From Paracyclopina nana (lineage: Eukaryota > Arthropoda > Copepoda > Cyclopoida > Cyclopettidae), in the NCBI GenBank assembly GCA_019096065.1, contig JAGUCH010000001.1, positions 124,001 to 188,000 on the forward strand: a DNA stretch of 64,000 bases, in the 5' to 3' direction. Under the pieces are notes generated by a model. That model searched no databases, was not told the origin of the DNA, and saw only the letters and a list, made by a program, of their open reading frames with translations. The position numbers were made by a program, and so were the translations under genes. Shown here one piece after another: positions 1 through 13,160 of this stretch (positions are counted from its first letter, which is position 1; the number at the start of each line of letters is the position of its first letter).

Positions 1-16
1 CATTCAATTTTCATGA

Positions 17-99
17 AGTTTCCATAGCTCAGTGGCTAGAGTATTGAAATGCTGATCCAACTGTCTGAGGTTTGAATCTAGGATGATCCTCTCTTTTTT
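17..99 (+). repeat. tRNA-like pol III unit (degenerate tRNA or SINE head)
   Basis: The sequence shows a near-perfect A box (TAGCTCAGTGG, 25-35) and a good B box (GGTTTGAATCT, 69-79) at tRNA spacing, then a T6 run at 94-99 that could end pol III transcription. A D-arm can be drawn, and so can an anticodon stem with one mismatch and loop ATGCTGA (anticodon GCT). The T-stem pairs poorly and I find no convincing acceptor stem. A tRNA-derived SINE head or a decayed tRNA is therefore more likely than a working tRNA-Ser, which would also need a long variable arm. Confidence 0.5.
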
Positions 100-1063
100 C
101 TAACTTCTTTGGAATTTGGATTAGTTCCATGGAATATCATGGGCATAAAATTACTTAAAATCCCTCAAATTTGATTCCAGGGCCGTTAAGTTTTAATATC
201 CCCCAAACACTAGGAAATCGTATTACAGTTTATAAAGTACTTTAGAGTTCTTGATTTAGTGTGTTGAGAGATGCTTTAAGTATTTAAATTGAGATTCTGT
301 CTAGACTTGCTAGGCTCATTCAGCTCAAAAGCAACCTTTGGCTTTGAGGCAAGAGTAGTAAGAGTACACCTTTGTGCTACTCTTTTATTGACAAATAAGG
401 GGCAAGTTTAAGAGTGTATTTTTAGAAAGCTCTCAGGGAGTCAAGGCCAGCTAAATTGGCTCTCTATCCTTCTAGGCTTTGTTTCACCAACTTTTAGCCC
501 ACTACTAGAAGCTTAGCAAGGCCAGGAGGCTTGCTTTGCTGAATGTGCTATTATTGCTCAGTGAAAAATGAGTGATGCTCTTCAGAATGTTTTAGAAAGC
601 CACACAAAAAGCACTCTAGTGAGTTCAATTGCTCTCTCCCTCTCTTGTAATACTTGACATTTTTCCCAGGCAAGCAAGGCCTTTTGGGGGCTGATAAAGG
701 CCAATGGAGGTGCAATTGCAACATTTCTACTCTGGAGCAGCTGAGGCTTTCTAGTCAGTTCCACCCTGCTGTGCTTCTTCCTCGCCCTTCTCCACTTGGC
801 ATCAACCAAGGCCAAGTTTGTTCAAATGGGCATGCATTAAAAATCTTTTGGCAGCATGCAAAACTGGCCTGAAAAGCCTCATTAGACTAACATTACTGTA
901 AGAGTACCTGGATTTGATCACCAAGGTCCTCTTCGATACTCGATACTTTGATTAACCTACAGGGTGCGGCGCCGAAAATGCAACCGTGCTACAGCCAATT
1001 CGGCCGGTTTATTTACTACTTCAGAGCAGCCCGCTGTGTGCAGTTTTGTAGCATCATACTGTA
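100..1063. other. Gene-free stretch
   Basis: AT-rich DNA with many short GGCCTT/AAGGCC-type words. The open frames here are short and overlap on both strands. I see no exon with recognisable protein similarity. Confidence 0.5.
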
Positions 1064-1688
1064 TTTTTGTCGATAAGACATCAGAAGCTTAGGTGTACTA
1101 GTTACTAGAGACATTGGGTATCAAAAGTGATTACTTGATGTTTTTCCTTGACTCACTAGTTTCTGGTTGGTGAACAAAGGGTGAAGTCTTTGAATGCAAC
1201 AAGCCTTCATAAAGGCTTTGGCCAAGGCGTTATGCCAATTGAAGGTCATTTTTAGCAATTGTCCACCATCTGATCAGAAGGGCACCTGTTGTGGTGATGG
1301 CCTCTAATGCTGGGGTGAAAAGAAAGGCGCCTTTGAGGCCATTGTGAAAAAAGACCCCGAGGATATTTAAGCAACTTTTTTCATCATTTTCTCACTCTCG
1401 CCGCCTATATTTTTGAAGCCATTTCAGCTGCCTCATATTTACACTGCTCGCTGCAGGCCAATTTCACGCCTCTCAGCTCCAAAAGTGTCCACTTAAAAAG
1501 AATCAAAAGGCCTGGCAGTTTATGACGAGAGAAAGCCGTCTAAAAGGCTTTTTGCTTTTGCAAACTTACACCAGAGTTCACTTTCCAGCTACTAGGTCAT
1601 GAGAAGAAAACATCAAGTAATCACTTTTGATACCCTATGTCACTAGGAACTAGTGTAACCAATCTTCAGATGACTTATCGACAAAAAA
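1064..1688. mobile_element. Foldback/MITE-like element, ~77-bp inverted repeats
   Basis: Positions 1064-1140 and 1611-1688 are inverted copies of one another over about 77 bp with few mismatches. They share TTTTTGTCGATAAG at the outer end and GGTATCAAAAGTGATTACTT at the inner end. The ~470 bp between them shows no transposase-like frame. A non-autonomous inverted-repeat transposon is the simplest reading. The outer ends and a target-site duplication are not clear. Confidence 0.6.
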
Positions 1689-4179
1689 AGGCTAATTGTA
1701 AAACTTCGAACCTTGCTTGTGTTTTGCAATACCATTATCGCTTTAACATTTTGGTACTTTGGGAGAAAGCAGGAGGAGCATTCCTGGTCTTTTCTCATGT
1801 AAATACAGATCCTTATCCTGCTACACATGTCATGTGTGCTCCTTTGTTGGGTGTAATGATGTGAGCTAATGATAGTTCAGAAAATGATCATCATAAAAGC
1901 TACTACATTGGCCTTTTTCAAGGCTGCTGAAACAGAGCAAAGGCCACCAAGGATAACCTTCAAAAAAGGGAGCCTTTGAATGTGGTAGACATTCAGATTG
2001 GTGTCTTATTATGATATTGTGCAGCCTTCATGAAGGCCAACAAATATTAGTCCTCTGTGCATGATGGCTGCATTCTCGAAAGGCCTTGGTAGTTGGCAGT
2101 GCTCTCTAATACTTCCAGAGTACAGCAGTCTTTGGGGGGCCCACTGGCCATGAAAGTAGCCATTTTTGGCCTTCAAAGGCTTTTCCTCATTGGGTGAGGA
2201 GGAGAAACAAAACTGTATTTAAAAAAGCTAAACAAATCAGTGTAAAGGCCCTGCAGTGGACTGTCAAGGCTTTCCAGCCTTGCGTGTGGGGGCCAAAAGT
2301 CAAGACCAGAAGATACTCTACCTTCACTACAATAACAACTTACTTTTGACAGGGGAGAGAGAGGAGAAATATCATTATTATATGCCTATTGCCTACACCC
2401 TTGGATAGCAGGGCAATACATAAACTATGGCTGTAAAAAGGCCTGCTGACCTTGCTGCTTTCGAAAAAAGGCCAGCCCTTGTCTTTGTTTTTAATCAAGA
2501 AAAATGTTCACTGCAGTAGCAGTGTATGAATTCTGGGAGCATTCCCACTTTTTGCGGGGCCTTCATCTTCTATATACGTATATTTGTGGTAGCATGATGA
2601 AAATTGGCCTTTTTTCTTCGGCCTAAAGGCTTCGAGGTTTTCAGCGATGAACATTCATGTTGCTTTTTAGTGCTTAAAAATCTTCAGATGGTTGATTGCT
2701 TTCTGTAGCGGTTGGCTTTTTTTGTGTTCAATTCTGGTACCGTTCCAACTTTAGCATTTCACGCTCAAGAAATATGCCCTTTTTGCTAGTTTGGCTTATG
2801 AGTTTTTTGCCATACGTTGTCGGGAGAAATGCATTGCAACAAAAGCCTTTGCGCCACAAATTTCTTCATATGAAGCATTGCATTCAAATGTCTTTATGTT
2901 TGTTAGCGGATCAGCTGAGTGACTCGTTCATTGTCTTTGATTGTCGACAAAAAATGCCAACTTGAAACAAAAGCAATCGAGGCTGTGAAGATTACCCAGC
3001 AACAGCAAGCAGAAGGGATGTGCATGGGTGAAAACCTCGAAGCGTTTAGTCAAAAGCTCGTCAACTCAATACACGGTCATGACTTGAATGATTCAATTTA
3101 CAGAAATCACACCATTCAACCTCATGACAGAAGCATATCCGGGTGCTACGTCCGTTATGGGCGTTTGGACTTTGGGACTCGGACTTTTGGGTGACAGTGA
3201 GTTTTAGTGGCACTGCTTGAATTGAGCAGCAAATTTGAAAATGCAGATCATCACAACATCAGCTGAACTTTTTGTTTTCATCAAGGCTCTTGGCATGCAT
3301 TATTTTTGAAGGATTGAACAAGGGCGAAATCACATCTAAATTGAGCATATTTTTTCCTACCTATATAGTTGGTAATCTCCAAATTTCTTCGCCCTTTTCA
3401 ATCTTCCAGCCAGAGCTTTCTTTTGTACAAAGATTATTACTTTAGCAAAATTGTCATGTTCATGTCACTATGCTCAACTCTACACCAACTGTACATAAAA
3501 CTGGGCAAATCACACATATACACCTTGTACATAACTCTGACATGGTAGTATCACAAATCCACATCCTCATTCAGGTCTCAAGGGACAACTAGCTTTCTAA
3601 TTATGGTTGGCACCAATTGAAACTAATCAGCCTTAATTCACCTTGCTGGCCCTACAAAGGAACTTGTCCTATCCATCCATCTTCTAGCTGGCTGTATTTG
3701 CCTAATTAACATTGTAAGTTTTTCTGTTTCAATTTGGTATGGATTTCCCCTGAAGTTCAGCTTAATTTGAAGTGGCTTTTTGGTGCAATTGCCATTTCAG
3801 CTCTCTCCATGGATGTGTGTGTGAGTGTGTGCCAACTTGGGAAAATGCATTTTTACTACTACTACTACTTCTTCCTCAGCAGTGGAGAAAGCTATTCAAA
3901 CACAACTGTGTAATGGCTTTCTCAATTTCAGCTAGATTTTTACTTTGATCAATGAGGATCATCTTGCTGCTGCATTCTCAGTTGTACAATTCCATGGAAT
4001 CTCAAGGACTTCATTGCAAATTCAATCAGGGTATGTTTAATGCATTCAAGTCTTTGCGGTGGGCCTCTCCTAGAATTATGGTGGCCTTCCCACGACACAG
4101 CAAGGCCATTCGAGGTGGTTAACTCCGAAGCATACAGAGCTGATAGATATCTGCCTGGCTCGACTCCAACGTGGTGCCA
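1689..4179. other. Gene-free stretch
   Basis: No recognisable exon, RNA gene or large repeat. It contains CA/GT-rich and ACT-triplet microsatellite patches near 3810-3870. The longest frames, around 2696-3194, match nothing I know. Confidence 0.45.
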
Positions 4180-5330
4180 AACGATAACATGGCTCGCCTT
4201 TCAAAGAAAAGCCACAAGTCTGGTGGACCAAGCAGTTTTCCTCACTTGGCTTGACTACTTCGCTGTACTCTTCCATAATCTGGCGAGCCTTCCGGATCAT
4301 GCGACCTCCGTTAAGTCACATTATGAAATGCCCTTACGTGACTAGTTCTCATATTCCGCAATTTTAGTCTAGCAGACTAGCGAAGAATCTCATCCCCTAT
4401 ATGTAAATGACGATGCTAAGAAATGCTATCGCTAAACAATTTCATGCTCGGCTTTCTGCATTGAGCACAGCCATGCTGGCACTCATCTGTCGTTAAGTTG
4501 CTAAATGCGTCTTGGTTTGATTAACAAAGTTATGCTTATGCGATTATGCCAGAGCAGATAAGGAATTGGCTTATGAGCTTAGCGACTGCTAATGCAGTTA
4601 TCCCTCCCTTCCTAGCTTCCATAGTGGGACGAAAACAGAGAGCATTCAAAATCAAGGATAGACAAACAAGTGAGGCAGAAAAAATTGAGAGCGGATTCAG
4701 CCTTGTGAGTTTGTTTAATGCTTGCCAAAAGAAAAGCCTAGGGCCCATCCAAAGAATGGAGAATAGAGAAAAAGTTGTCAGCTGAGAGGAGAAACTTTGG
4801 TAAAGGATCAGGGATTGCTGTTGTGAAACCAACAATCGAGGAAAGACAAACACACACCAAAGATCTTTGATCTGAAATCTCACACCGACTGCTGGGAATC
4901 CTCAGATCTACATGCCTAAGCGCCTCTGGTTTCGACATTTCAAAGCGATAACATGTGAGCAAGGAAAATTGTTAATCTAGCAAAGACGCACTAAGCTACT
5001 TAACGACAGATGGGTGCCAGCATGGCTGTAATTAGAGCAGGGAGTTTTGAATGAAATTGTTCAACGACACATTGCTAGCCGTTGTTTTAAGCCGACATGA
5101 AGCAGTGTTTCATGAGCTATATGGTACTATTTTGCAGGGGATTAGCTAAATACATGAAAGCCTTACGCAATAGCACACACATGTATGCATGCCGAGTGGG
5201 GGTTATATGATCCCAAAGGTTTTCCAGATTCTAGCAGAGTATGGTGAAGTCATCAAGCTGCACGAGGAGAACTGCTTTCGAAACCAAACTTTTGGCTTTG
5301 AAACGAAGGTTCACCCATCTCACTGAATGT
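4180..5330. mobile_element. Nested inverted-repeat element
   Basis: Two sets of inverted copies are visible. The inner arms, about 4415-4535 and 4959-5090, share a block containing GCCATGCTGGCAC and ATCTGTCGTTAAGT. The outer arms, about 4180-4304 (minus) and 5206-5330 (plus), begin at a shared ATGATCC and match over roughly 75 nt before an indel. The interior codes for nothing recognisable. The structure fits a foldback or MITE-like element of about 1.1 kb, possibly nested or composite. Confidence 0.55.
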
Positions 5331-8300
5331 GAAAGCAATCTATACTGTGGTGCTTACGTAAGCATGGAAAAAACCAATTCGAGAATCAATTCCTTCATAA
5401 TTATTTCACATACCAAAAGGTTGTTGCGTAAGCCAATACGATCATGCCACAAATGGTTTTCCACTTTAATTGTAATGTCTTCAAATCATCCCACTTTTTG
5501 ACTGGAGCTTGTGATTGCTTTGTTAAATATTTCCTACTCTGTAATGAAAAAACAATGCATCAACAGTTTTATTGATCATTTGCTTTTACACCAGGCCAAA
5601 AGTTTTTTATTGCGAATTGAAACAAAAAAGTGTCCATATATTGGAGAATTGGGATAGGTTGCGCCAATACAGGTTGAATGAGGCAAAGTTTGACTTATTT
5701 TCTCTGTCTCAGTAATAATGCCTCTAGTTAAAAAAAGTTTTGCCTCACTAAAAAAAGCTGCTCAGTCTCTGCAGTAAATCCCTGCCTAATCCACGGAGTA
5801 TAGCGTCCAGTATAGCGACAAAAAAACTTGGCAAAAATTAATTTTTTCAACATTGCCACATAATATTTCTCAAAGCAATCTCAAGCCTCCTCTTACAATC
5901 GAGATGGTTTGTGCTAGTTACAATTTGAGTGTCGTTAATGTACAAGTGCACGATACTCTGGATAATATGTCGAAATCCGCCTCGATCCATCCTATTTCTC
6001 AATAATTAACCAGTCAGTGCTCTCGTGAGCACTTAGCAGTGGATGGAAAACATGCTAATCGACCATTAAGGAATATTGACGTCTTCAACTAAAAGTAGCA
6101 CTTTATGCATAAATACAGCTATATGTATTCAAAGCTGTAAGCAGGAGAAAACTTGGCAGTGAGAATACTGGAACTTTGAAGCAGATTGGAAAAAGCCACA
6201 TTTGCAATTAGTTGCTCACAGCTGGATGTGTAGCTTGTTTTTGTTGTGGTGATGTTCTTCTGTAGTAGTAGTAGCATGACAACAGCAAAAAGAAGAAGGA
6301 ATTGGCCCTTCAAGTTTTTCTGTGGGCCTCATTTTTTGGCCACATTTGTAAAGCCAGTAGCTGCCACAGATTTGGCCAATGAATTCAGCCCTTGTTTCAT
6401 ACTAGCATCCTAAACTCTCCCAGCCAAGTTGACCTTGGTAAAGTTGAGTCTCAAGATGGATAGATACAATTCAGGGCCTTAGTTTCCTCCTGCTACTACT
6501 TCCCAGCATCTTGGCATAGCAGCTGTAGACTTTTTTGCAATTTTCTTGCTTCAGAGTTTGGGGGGCTAAGAAGCTTCCTTCCATTCCATCAAGTGACCAT
6601 GCCTTGTACGGCTTTCATATCCATTTTGTTCGAACCATTTGGTAAATGTTAAAAAAAAATGAACTGGGATGAGTGAAGCTGAGTTCCAGCCAATTGCTTC
6701 AAACAGCCATTGTCATCACCAAAATTTCTTCGCTTTGACGTCAATGCTCTTGGCCTAAATAATATAATATAACATTTAAGAAAATGGATGTGGTGTCAAA
6801 AAGAATTAAGTAATAGTTCAATAAGAATTTTAATTTTGATGAAAATTCTTCATTAGTGAATGAAGAAAATTTGATTGGAATTGAGTATCGGTGTCTCAGA
6901 TGGAAAATCAGGGTGATACCAATTTTGAGTTAAAGCAATTAGATGAGAATCATACTTGTTCATTTAAAATCATTTCATTTGTCGTACAAGCAAGCGGTTT
7001 GGGATTTGGAATTTTCTTGTCGAAGAGCATTCAACCAAAATGGGAAAGTGGATCAAGTTAAGCAAAACCCAATCAAGTGTAGCCGAACTTGACATGCTGA
7101 GTTCAGCTGGAATCCAAAGTGAAATTCTATTTTTAGCTGTGGAGGAAAAATGCTCCCCAATATAGTAGCAATAATTGTAATTACCTGGGCCTTTGAGGTC
7201 ACCACCACCATGGTTCAAGGTAGGACACAAAGGCTTTCTCGAGTGAGATAAAAGGCCAAACGCAAGCTGAGCTAGATATTTGATATCTCTTTCCACTTTT
7301 GGGAGCATCTGTGGATGACAATTTCTAGGTTTCTTCTTCTTCAACACAATTTTCACCATTTCCTCTTGTTTTTGACTTCCTGCTCTGACATTTTAGCTAA
7401 AGTTGCTTTCTGTGGATCCATCCCATTGATTCAAGCTTGTGAAGCCCTTGAAGTTAAAGATATGATATTTTAAGTTACATATAAGTCTAAGGAATACCAA
7501 GTTTTCTTCATAACTTTATCAAAGTTCCTAGTGTCTAAGACATGCTTTAGTTATTTATATGATAATCTGAGGGCTGAAATGACTGTGTTACTTCAACTTG
7601 AAGCTGTTTTATACCAAAAGGTAATTTTAGCATTATAAAGCCAGAAGTATTTAAGTCCTCTGTCACTTAAGTCACTTAAAATGTCTCAGGAACATAAGTT
7701 TTCTTCCTAGTTCTCAACTTCAGGTGTCTTAGGCATAAAAATAGCATATTCTGTTTCAGCTAAAAATGGTTATATTTGTAAGGTAATTTGAGCATACCAC
7801 ATCTGAAGAGGCAACTTTTTCACAGCTTGTTTGGAACATCATCAAAGGCTTGCAACTTTTGCCAATACGAATTTTGCTGCTGGCTCAAAGTTGCTTTGTT
7901 TTTCAGGCCTCCATACCAGCTGTTGTAATATTGCTTTACACTTTTCGCATGTCATGGTGAATTAACCTATCTCTATGCCACATCTTGGCTTGGTGGGGGG
8001 TCACATTTTTCCTTTTTTCTCATATAATACATGATTTGCCTGACTAGTCAGCCATGTTATGATTGAGCCTAATTAATTCTCTGCTCATTCATGGTTGAGC
8101 CATTCTTCTGGTATATTGTGGCACTCCATTATTACTACTGCCTGCAATATAACAAATGTAGGGTCAGGGGTATCTTTAGAAAGCTGCCTGAAAGGCCATG
8201 GATCAATTTCAAAAGTTGCTGCTAGATTAGCCCATTGCATGTTGACTTGCAGGCAATGATACCTAGAATTAAGCGAAAGGGCCCAGCCAAGCATGGTTAT

Positions 8301-8636
8301 TCCATCAAAAGTGGCATTTACTGCATTATATGGCTAATGAGAAACTACTACTACCTTGGCACTCCAACCTGGAGTCTAGTATATGGATGACTTAGTGCAT
8401 AGGATCTTTCCTCAACATGTTTGTTTGATCCTCTCAAGTTCTCTCTCAGGAAACAAATGAAGTGGCCACTACTACTGCCAATGCTATCTCTCCCAGAGAA
8501 AGAATTGTACTCATTTGTCACAAGCTGGAGAGAAGAAAGAATTCCTGGGTAATCATCATCATCATTGAAGGGAACTTTGGCCAATTCAGGCCTTCATGTC
8601 ATCATCATTGTGTAGTATGCGAAAATAATCCTAGGG
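5331..8636. other. Gene-free stretch
   Basis: AT-rich DNA without recognisable exons. A 129-codon frame at 6970-7359 (-) has no family resemblance I can name, and is low-confidence as coding sequence. Confidence 0.4.
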
Positions 8637-9575
8637 GATTTGTCGACAAATCCTGGTTTCTTGAAACTGCCCTAGAACAAATGGTTTGATATCGAAAGAA
8701 AAAAAAATGTATATGCGTATGAAGTATAGTATCGTTCAAAGTTGGACAACAGGTCCAAGGCAAACATGCTAAGCAAATAAGCGAATGTTTGAGAAACTGT
8801 TGGCCATTGATATGCATCCATTTGATACGTTAACTTTAGGATTGTAACGGTGGGCTGGGGAGTGATGGCTTGCTATTTTCCCAGTGTGATTTGGTAACCA
8901 GTTCCTATGCAGGTCCTAGGTTGCCAAGAAAATCTTGGAAAGTTAATTGGAATTCTGAATGGCATAATTTTGTCGGGCCCCCCCCGCTCAAGGAAAAGTT
9001 TGCTGGCTTTCTAGGAAATTCAATGGTGGAGAACTTGACAAAAATGTTCCTAGGGCCACCACACAAATTATTGCCCTCTGCCCAGGCTAGTAGTGTAATT
9101 GAAGGCTGTCATTTACACCATGACCTAATAGCATTAAAAGCCAGCCTTGCCTTGGTGCTCCTAAACAAGTCTATATAGTGCTCAAAAACTGGGTGGGAAA
9201 TCACCAACCTTTTCTTGTTGCGGTGGGCGCCTGTAATGATTGCACAGATCGAAACCCAATTTTCCACAGGAGATTTTCTTGCCAATCTAGGACCAGCTCA
9301 GGATCTGGCTGCCAATTCGCAATGATAAAATATCGAGCCATTTTTGCCAGCCAACCGTTTCAATCCGCACGCTAACTCATCAAATGTTTCCATTCGTTCA
9401 ACAATGACGCAGCCAATGTGTGCACTGAGCTATTGCATAACTCTTGAATTGGATACGTTTGTGTACTATTACAAGTCGGAATAGCTCCACAATAATACGG
9501 AATACAGGTTTTTTTTTTGGCTCCTTTGTATCAAACCGTTTGTTCGGCTGCAGTTTCAATAAATCATGATTCAGA
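8637..9575. mobile_element. Diverged foldback element
   Basis: The segment at about 8640-8710 and the reverse complement of about 9505-9575 share TTGAAACTGC, GAACAAA.GGTTTGATA and an adjacent A-run, so they are diverged inverted arms. Similarity continues weakly inward (around 8780-8830 against 9380-9420). No transposase-like frame lies between them. Confidence 0.4.
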
Positions 9576-9592
9576 TTTCCCAGTCCAGCATT

Positions 9593-9631
9593 GCTTTTTC
9601 ATGCTCGCATAAGGGAACAGCATGAAAAAGC
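9593..9631. repeat. Perfect 13-bp hairpin
   Basis: The arms GCTTTTTCATGCT (9593-9605) and AGCATGAAAAAGC (9619-9631) are exact reverse complements with a 13-nt loop. The hairpin lies just outside the 8637-9575 inverted-repeat element. Its role is unknown. Confidence 0.75.
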
Positions 9632-10854
9632 CTACGTCAAATATCCAGGCCTCTGTCAAACATTGCGTGCAAGGCTCTTTATAAACTCACAGCAGCCTTG
9701 AGATGTTTTTCCCATCTCTTCTGTGATTCCCATTGATGATGATGTTCTTTGCTCCCTTTGAGTTTGTCCAATTCTGTTTTTGATGAAGGGGAAAACTTTT
9801 TTTTTCCCCTTCTTCTTACCTTTGGGTCAGTATGGTCATGTTTACTCCTCAGCTGAAACTTTGCCTCATAGTGGTGTTTTCTTCCTTGGCAAAAAGGCAA
9901 TAAGCTTCTTTTGACGATACTCTCTATGAATGGAACCACATGGAATGGCTGCACAATGCTTGGCCCTTCTTCTGCATTGCAAAAGCAATGGCTTTGCAAA
10001 AAATCTGAGCCTGGATTTGTTGTGACTGCATAGAAACAAACCATTTGTTTGTCATGCTACAAAAAAAGTATCGCTGTTTAGTGAAATGCGAATATAAAAA
10101 ACCAAGGCCATCAAAGGGGGGCTGATATGTAAAGAATGGGGAAAAGTTGATTCCGGTGAGGGAAATAGGCGAAAAATGAGTGTTTGCTTTGCCTCTAAGC
10201 CCCTAGATGTAGATGAGGTGGCAAATAAGCAAAAATCAAGCGGAATCTCCTGCATACTTTTCTCCAGGCTGCAAAGTATTTTATGAATAGGACACTCAAA
10301 TTTCACTCCCATTAAAATCTTGATGTCTTGATTCTCTTGACTTTTAACTGATGCTGCAGCCTTCAATGGAGAATTGAGGTAGGGAAAGGCTTATTTCACA
10401 TTCCAGCCATGTTCAGCCCAAAATGGATGCCTCTTACAAACTCTATGGCAAAGTAGGCTTCTTGCTAGAAGCTTCATACTTTATTCAAACAGGAGAAATC
10501 CACCACCAGCAATTTTTTAATATTTTTGGTGTGGTTTTGAAACAATGACTAGGGGACCATCAGTAGTGCTACGTGCCATATTCCCATTTCCTCAGAGGGA
10601 AATTGAATTCAAATTTATAGCATCCAAGAAGAACCTCTCAAACTTTCCTTTTTTCAAAAGTGATGACCTCAACAAGATTTTTCAGCAACTAAAGTGACTT
10701 TCAGTAGCTTTCTCCTCTTGCATTAATAAGCTTGCAGGAAACTTTTCAAAGCTCTTCTTTGCTCCCGGATAAAATTGCCTAGACAACTCCTTTTACTTAT
10801 CCCTTATTAGTGAGCTCTTAAAATATTTAAGTATATCGATGATTTGAAATTGCA
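9632..10854. other. Gene-free stretch
   Basis: Two consecutive minus-strand open frames, 9679-10044 and 10052-10366, occupy much of this stretch. Neither has a recognisable domain, a splice-supported boundary or distinctive codon use, so I do not call a gene. Confidence 0.4.
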
Positions 10855-11555
10855 CAATTCTGTGGAGAACAATCATTGGAAAATCTTTCAAAAAGCTTTT
10901 TAAGCCAGAGTAAATCTTGAATAATTCAGATTTATTGAGCTTTCTCGTGGATCACCTCTGTTGCTGAAAATGGATGCTACCACATTTTTTAAAAATCAAA
11001 ATTAAGTATTACACAATAATTGGAAGGCGATTTAACAAATAGGATTAGTTATGTAGTTTGTTGCTTAATGACTTAATGTTTCGAATGGAATGGGTGATTT
11101 CCAATTCTAGCAGGAACAATCGCAGAAAAATCTTGCAGAAAGCTCTTTCAGCTCAAGAAAATCAGAATAAATTCTGATCTATGCAGCTTTCACTTGTATC
11201 GACATGATTGCATATAATGGATATTAGCAATATTTGCTCGCTTTACCCATCACCTATAAAGCCGAAGCCTTTGTTAAAAGTGTATTTCTTATTCTAATCC
11301 ATATAAAGTATACGACAATCTTTGAAAAGTAAAAAAATACATAAGCAATGAGGCTTCATTACGTACTTTTTGATAAGAGATGTCATTTAATGCGTTAATG
11401 AATGAGCAATTTGCCAATTCTAGTTGGAACAATGACACAAAAATCTTGCAGAAAGCTCTTTCAGCTCAAGAAAATCAGAATAAATTCTGATCTGTGCAGC
11501 TTTCACTTGTATCGACATGATTGCATATAATGGATATTAGCAATATTTGCTCGCT
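10855..11555. repeat. Direct repeat in three copies
   Basis: About 150 bp at 11092-11243 recur nearly unchanged at 11404-11555 (offset 312). Both contain CTTGCAGAAAGCTCTTTCAG and TTCACTTGTATCGACATGAT. A much more diverged copy lies near 10855-10970. This is a tandemly arranged interspersed repeat with no coding content. Confidence 0.7.
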
Positions 11556-11755
11556 CTATATAGGCGAAGAGCATTATTTGCCTTGGGCAAACAATTCTCC
11601 CAGGAAAAAAACCTCTCAGACAGATACAGCTTTTCTCCCATATTTCTGCTTGTCAACTAATGTCATTTATGGAAAGCCTGACAATGGTCACGCTTTGGCT
11701 GTCACCTAATTAAGAAGAAAAGCACTATATCCAATATATATTTTTCCTTTTTTAG

Positions 11756-12026
11756 ATTCTACTTCAGCAGCAGCAGCAGGCCCAGAACCAGGGCAAACTG
11801 GTCCTAGGCTGTCAGTTCAGTGGAATAGTGAACTGGTTGAGTCAGCAGCTGAGTACAACTCAGACAGTGATTGCTCAGACTCTGAGGGAACCCCTAGTGC
11901 AACTGCTCAGCTCAAGTCTCTGGTTAGGAGGGTCACTCAGCAGCCAGCTTTAACCAGTTTGCCCAGTTTTAGTGAGATTCAGCAATATCAGCCCAGATTA
12001 AAGCGAAGACTTTCCTCTATTTGTAG
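11756..12026 (+). CDS. Probable third-cytoplasmic-loop exon of the amine receptor
   Basis: A pyrimidine-rich tract ending in TTTAG precedes the exon, and it ends at AG|GTATTC. One frame is open throughout. It starts Ser-Thr-Ser, runs through a Gly/Pro/Gln segment and an acidic serine cluster (NSDSDCSDSEGT), and ends in a basic stretch, PRLKRRLSSICR. This composition fits the long, poorly conserved loop between TM5 and TM6 of aminergic receptors. It lies 1.5 kb upstream of the TM6-TM7 exon on the same strand. The exon ends in phase 2; joining to an acceptor at 13563-13564 keeps the frame, while the better-looking AG at 13550-13551 does not. The assignment to this gene is inference. Confidence 0.5.
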
Positions 12027-12509
12027 GTATTCCCTAACATAACCAGTTCACTCATCAATGTCTAATACCCCTTCTAACTTGACTAATTTTAACTTGTCTT
12101 TGGTAAGGACTTGAAGGGGTTTTGTCCTTGATTTGCTAAAAAGTGAGAGTAATGGTGTTTTTTCATGCATTTGATGGTTAATGTGGCTGGTTAATCTCTA
12201 CTAATGTCTGGTTGGCATGCTGCTGACAATTAAGCTATTCATATAGCTTGATGAGTGGTGCTCACCACTTCTTCTCTTGGTGGTGAAATGTGTACTTGTG
12301 CTCTGCTTTTTTGCTGCCACCATAAGAAACCTCCTTTGATCGTTACAAGGTGTGGTCCAATATCAGCTGTGTAGTAGTACATGGCCTTGTCACGCAAAGG
12401 CCACAAGTAAAAAAGGCCTTCTTCTTCTGATTATACCTGCCTTTTTCCCCTACCTTAGATCACGCAAATTGTCTGGTGTTAACAAGATTTTGTAGTGCTT
12501 TTCATCCGA

Positions 12510-13160
12510 ATGTGTCCCTCGAGACTTGATGACCAAATTAGATAGTAGAAAGCCACAAAATATTTCAGGGAGTGGAGCAAAGCAATCCGATTGTCCTTGA
12601 AACTTTTGTTATCAATAACGTTCTGAAAAAGTAAGCGTACTTGAAAGCGAATAACAAATGAATTGGAATATCTCCAATCCTTGTTCGCTCTTTGGGTATG
12701 CTAAAGATTGTAGGAGTTGGACAAGTCAGACTTGGCTGCTTTCCGGATAACTTTGCGTCACTCATGTATATAACAAGTATGGTTGGCCATCATTGGGTAT
12801 GTTGTATATTATTAACCAATTTGGCGTATTTAATTTTCATCTGAAGTAACAAAAAGTGTCCCGCGAGACCTGGTGACCAAATTAGATACTAGAAAGCCAC
12901 AAAATATTTCAGGGAGTGGAGCAAAGCAATCCAATCGTCCTTGAAACTTTTGTTATAAATAACGTTTTGAAAAAGTAAGCGTACTTGAAAGCGAATTACA
13001 AATGAATTGGAATTTCTCCAATCCTTGTTCGCTCTCTGGGTATGCTAAAGATTATAGGAGTTGGACAAGTCAGACTTGGCTGCTTTCCGGATAACTTTGC
13101 TTCACTCATGTACATAACAAGTATGGTTGGCTATCATTGGGTATGTTGTACATTATTAAC
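12510..13160. repeat. Two direct copies of a ~300-bp repeat
   Basis: About 305 bp at 12510-12815 recur at 12857-13160 (offset about 347) with few differences. Both carry GGGAGTGGAGCAAAGCAATC and GTTGGACAAGTCAGACTTGG. The copies lie in the candidate receptor intron. A related copy in the opposite orientation follows the receptor stop codon. Confidence 0.8.

Noticed and set aside
17-99. Functional tRNA-Ser(GCT)
   Set aside because: The T-stem has mismatches, no acceptor stem forms and the long variable arm of tRNA-Ser is absent.
9679-10366. Two adjacent minus-strand frames of 121 and 104 codons
   Set aside because: No recognisable domain, no supported splice junctions, and composition like surrounding non-coding DNA.
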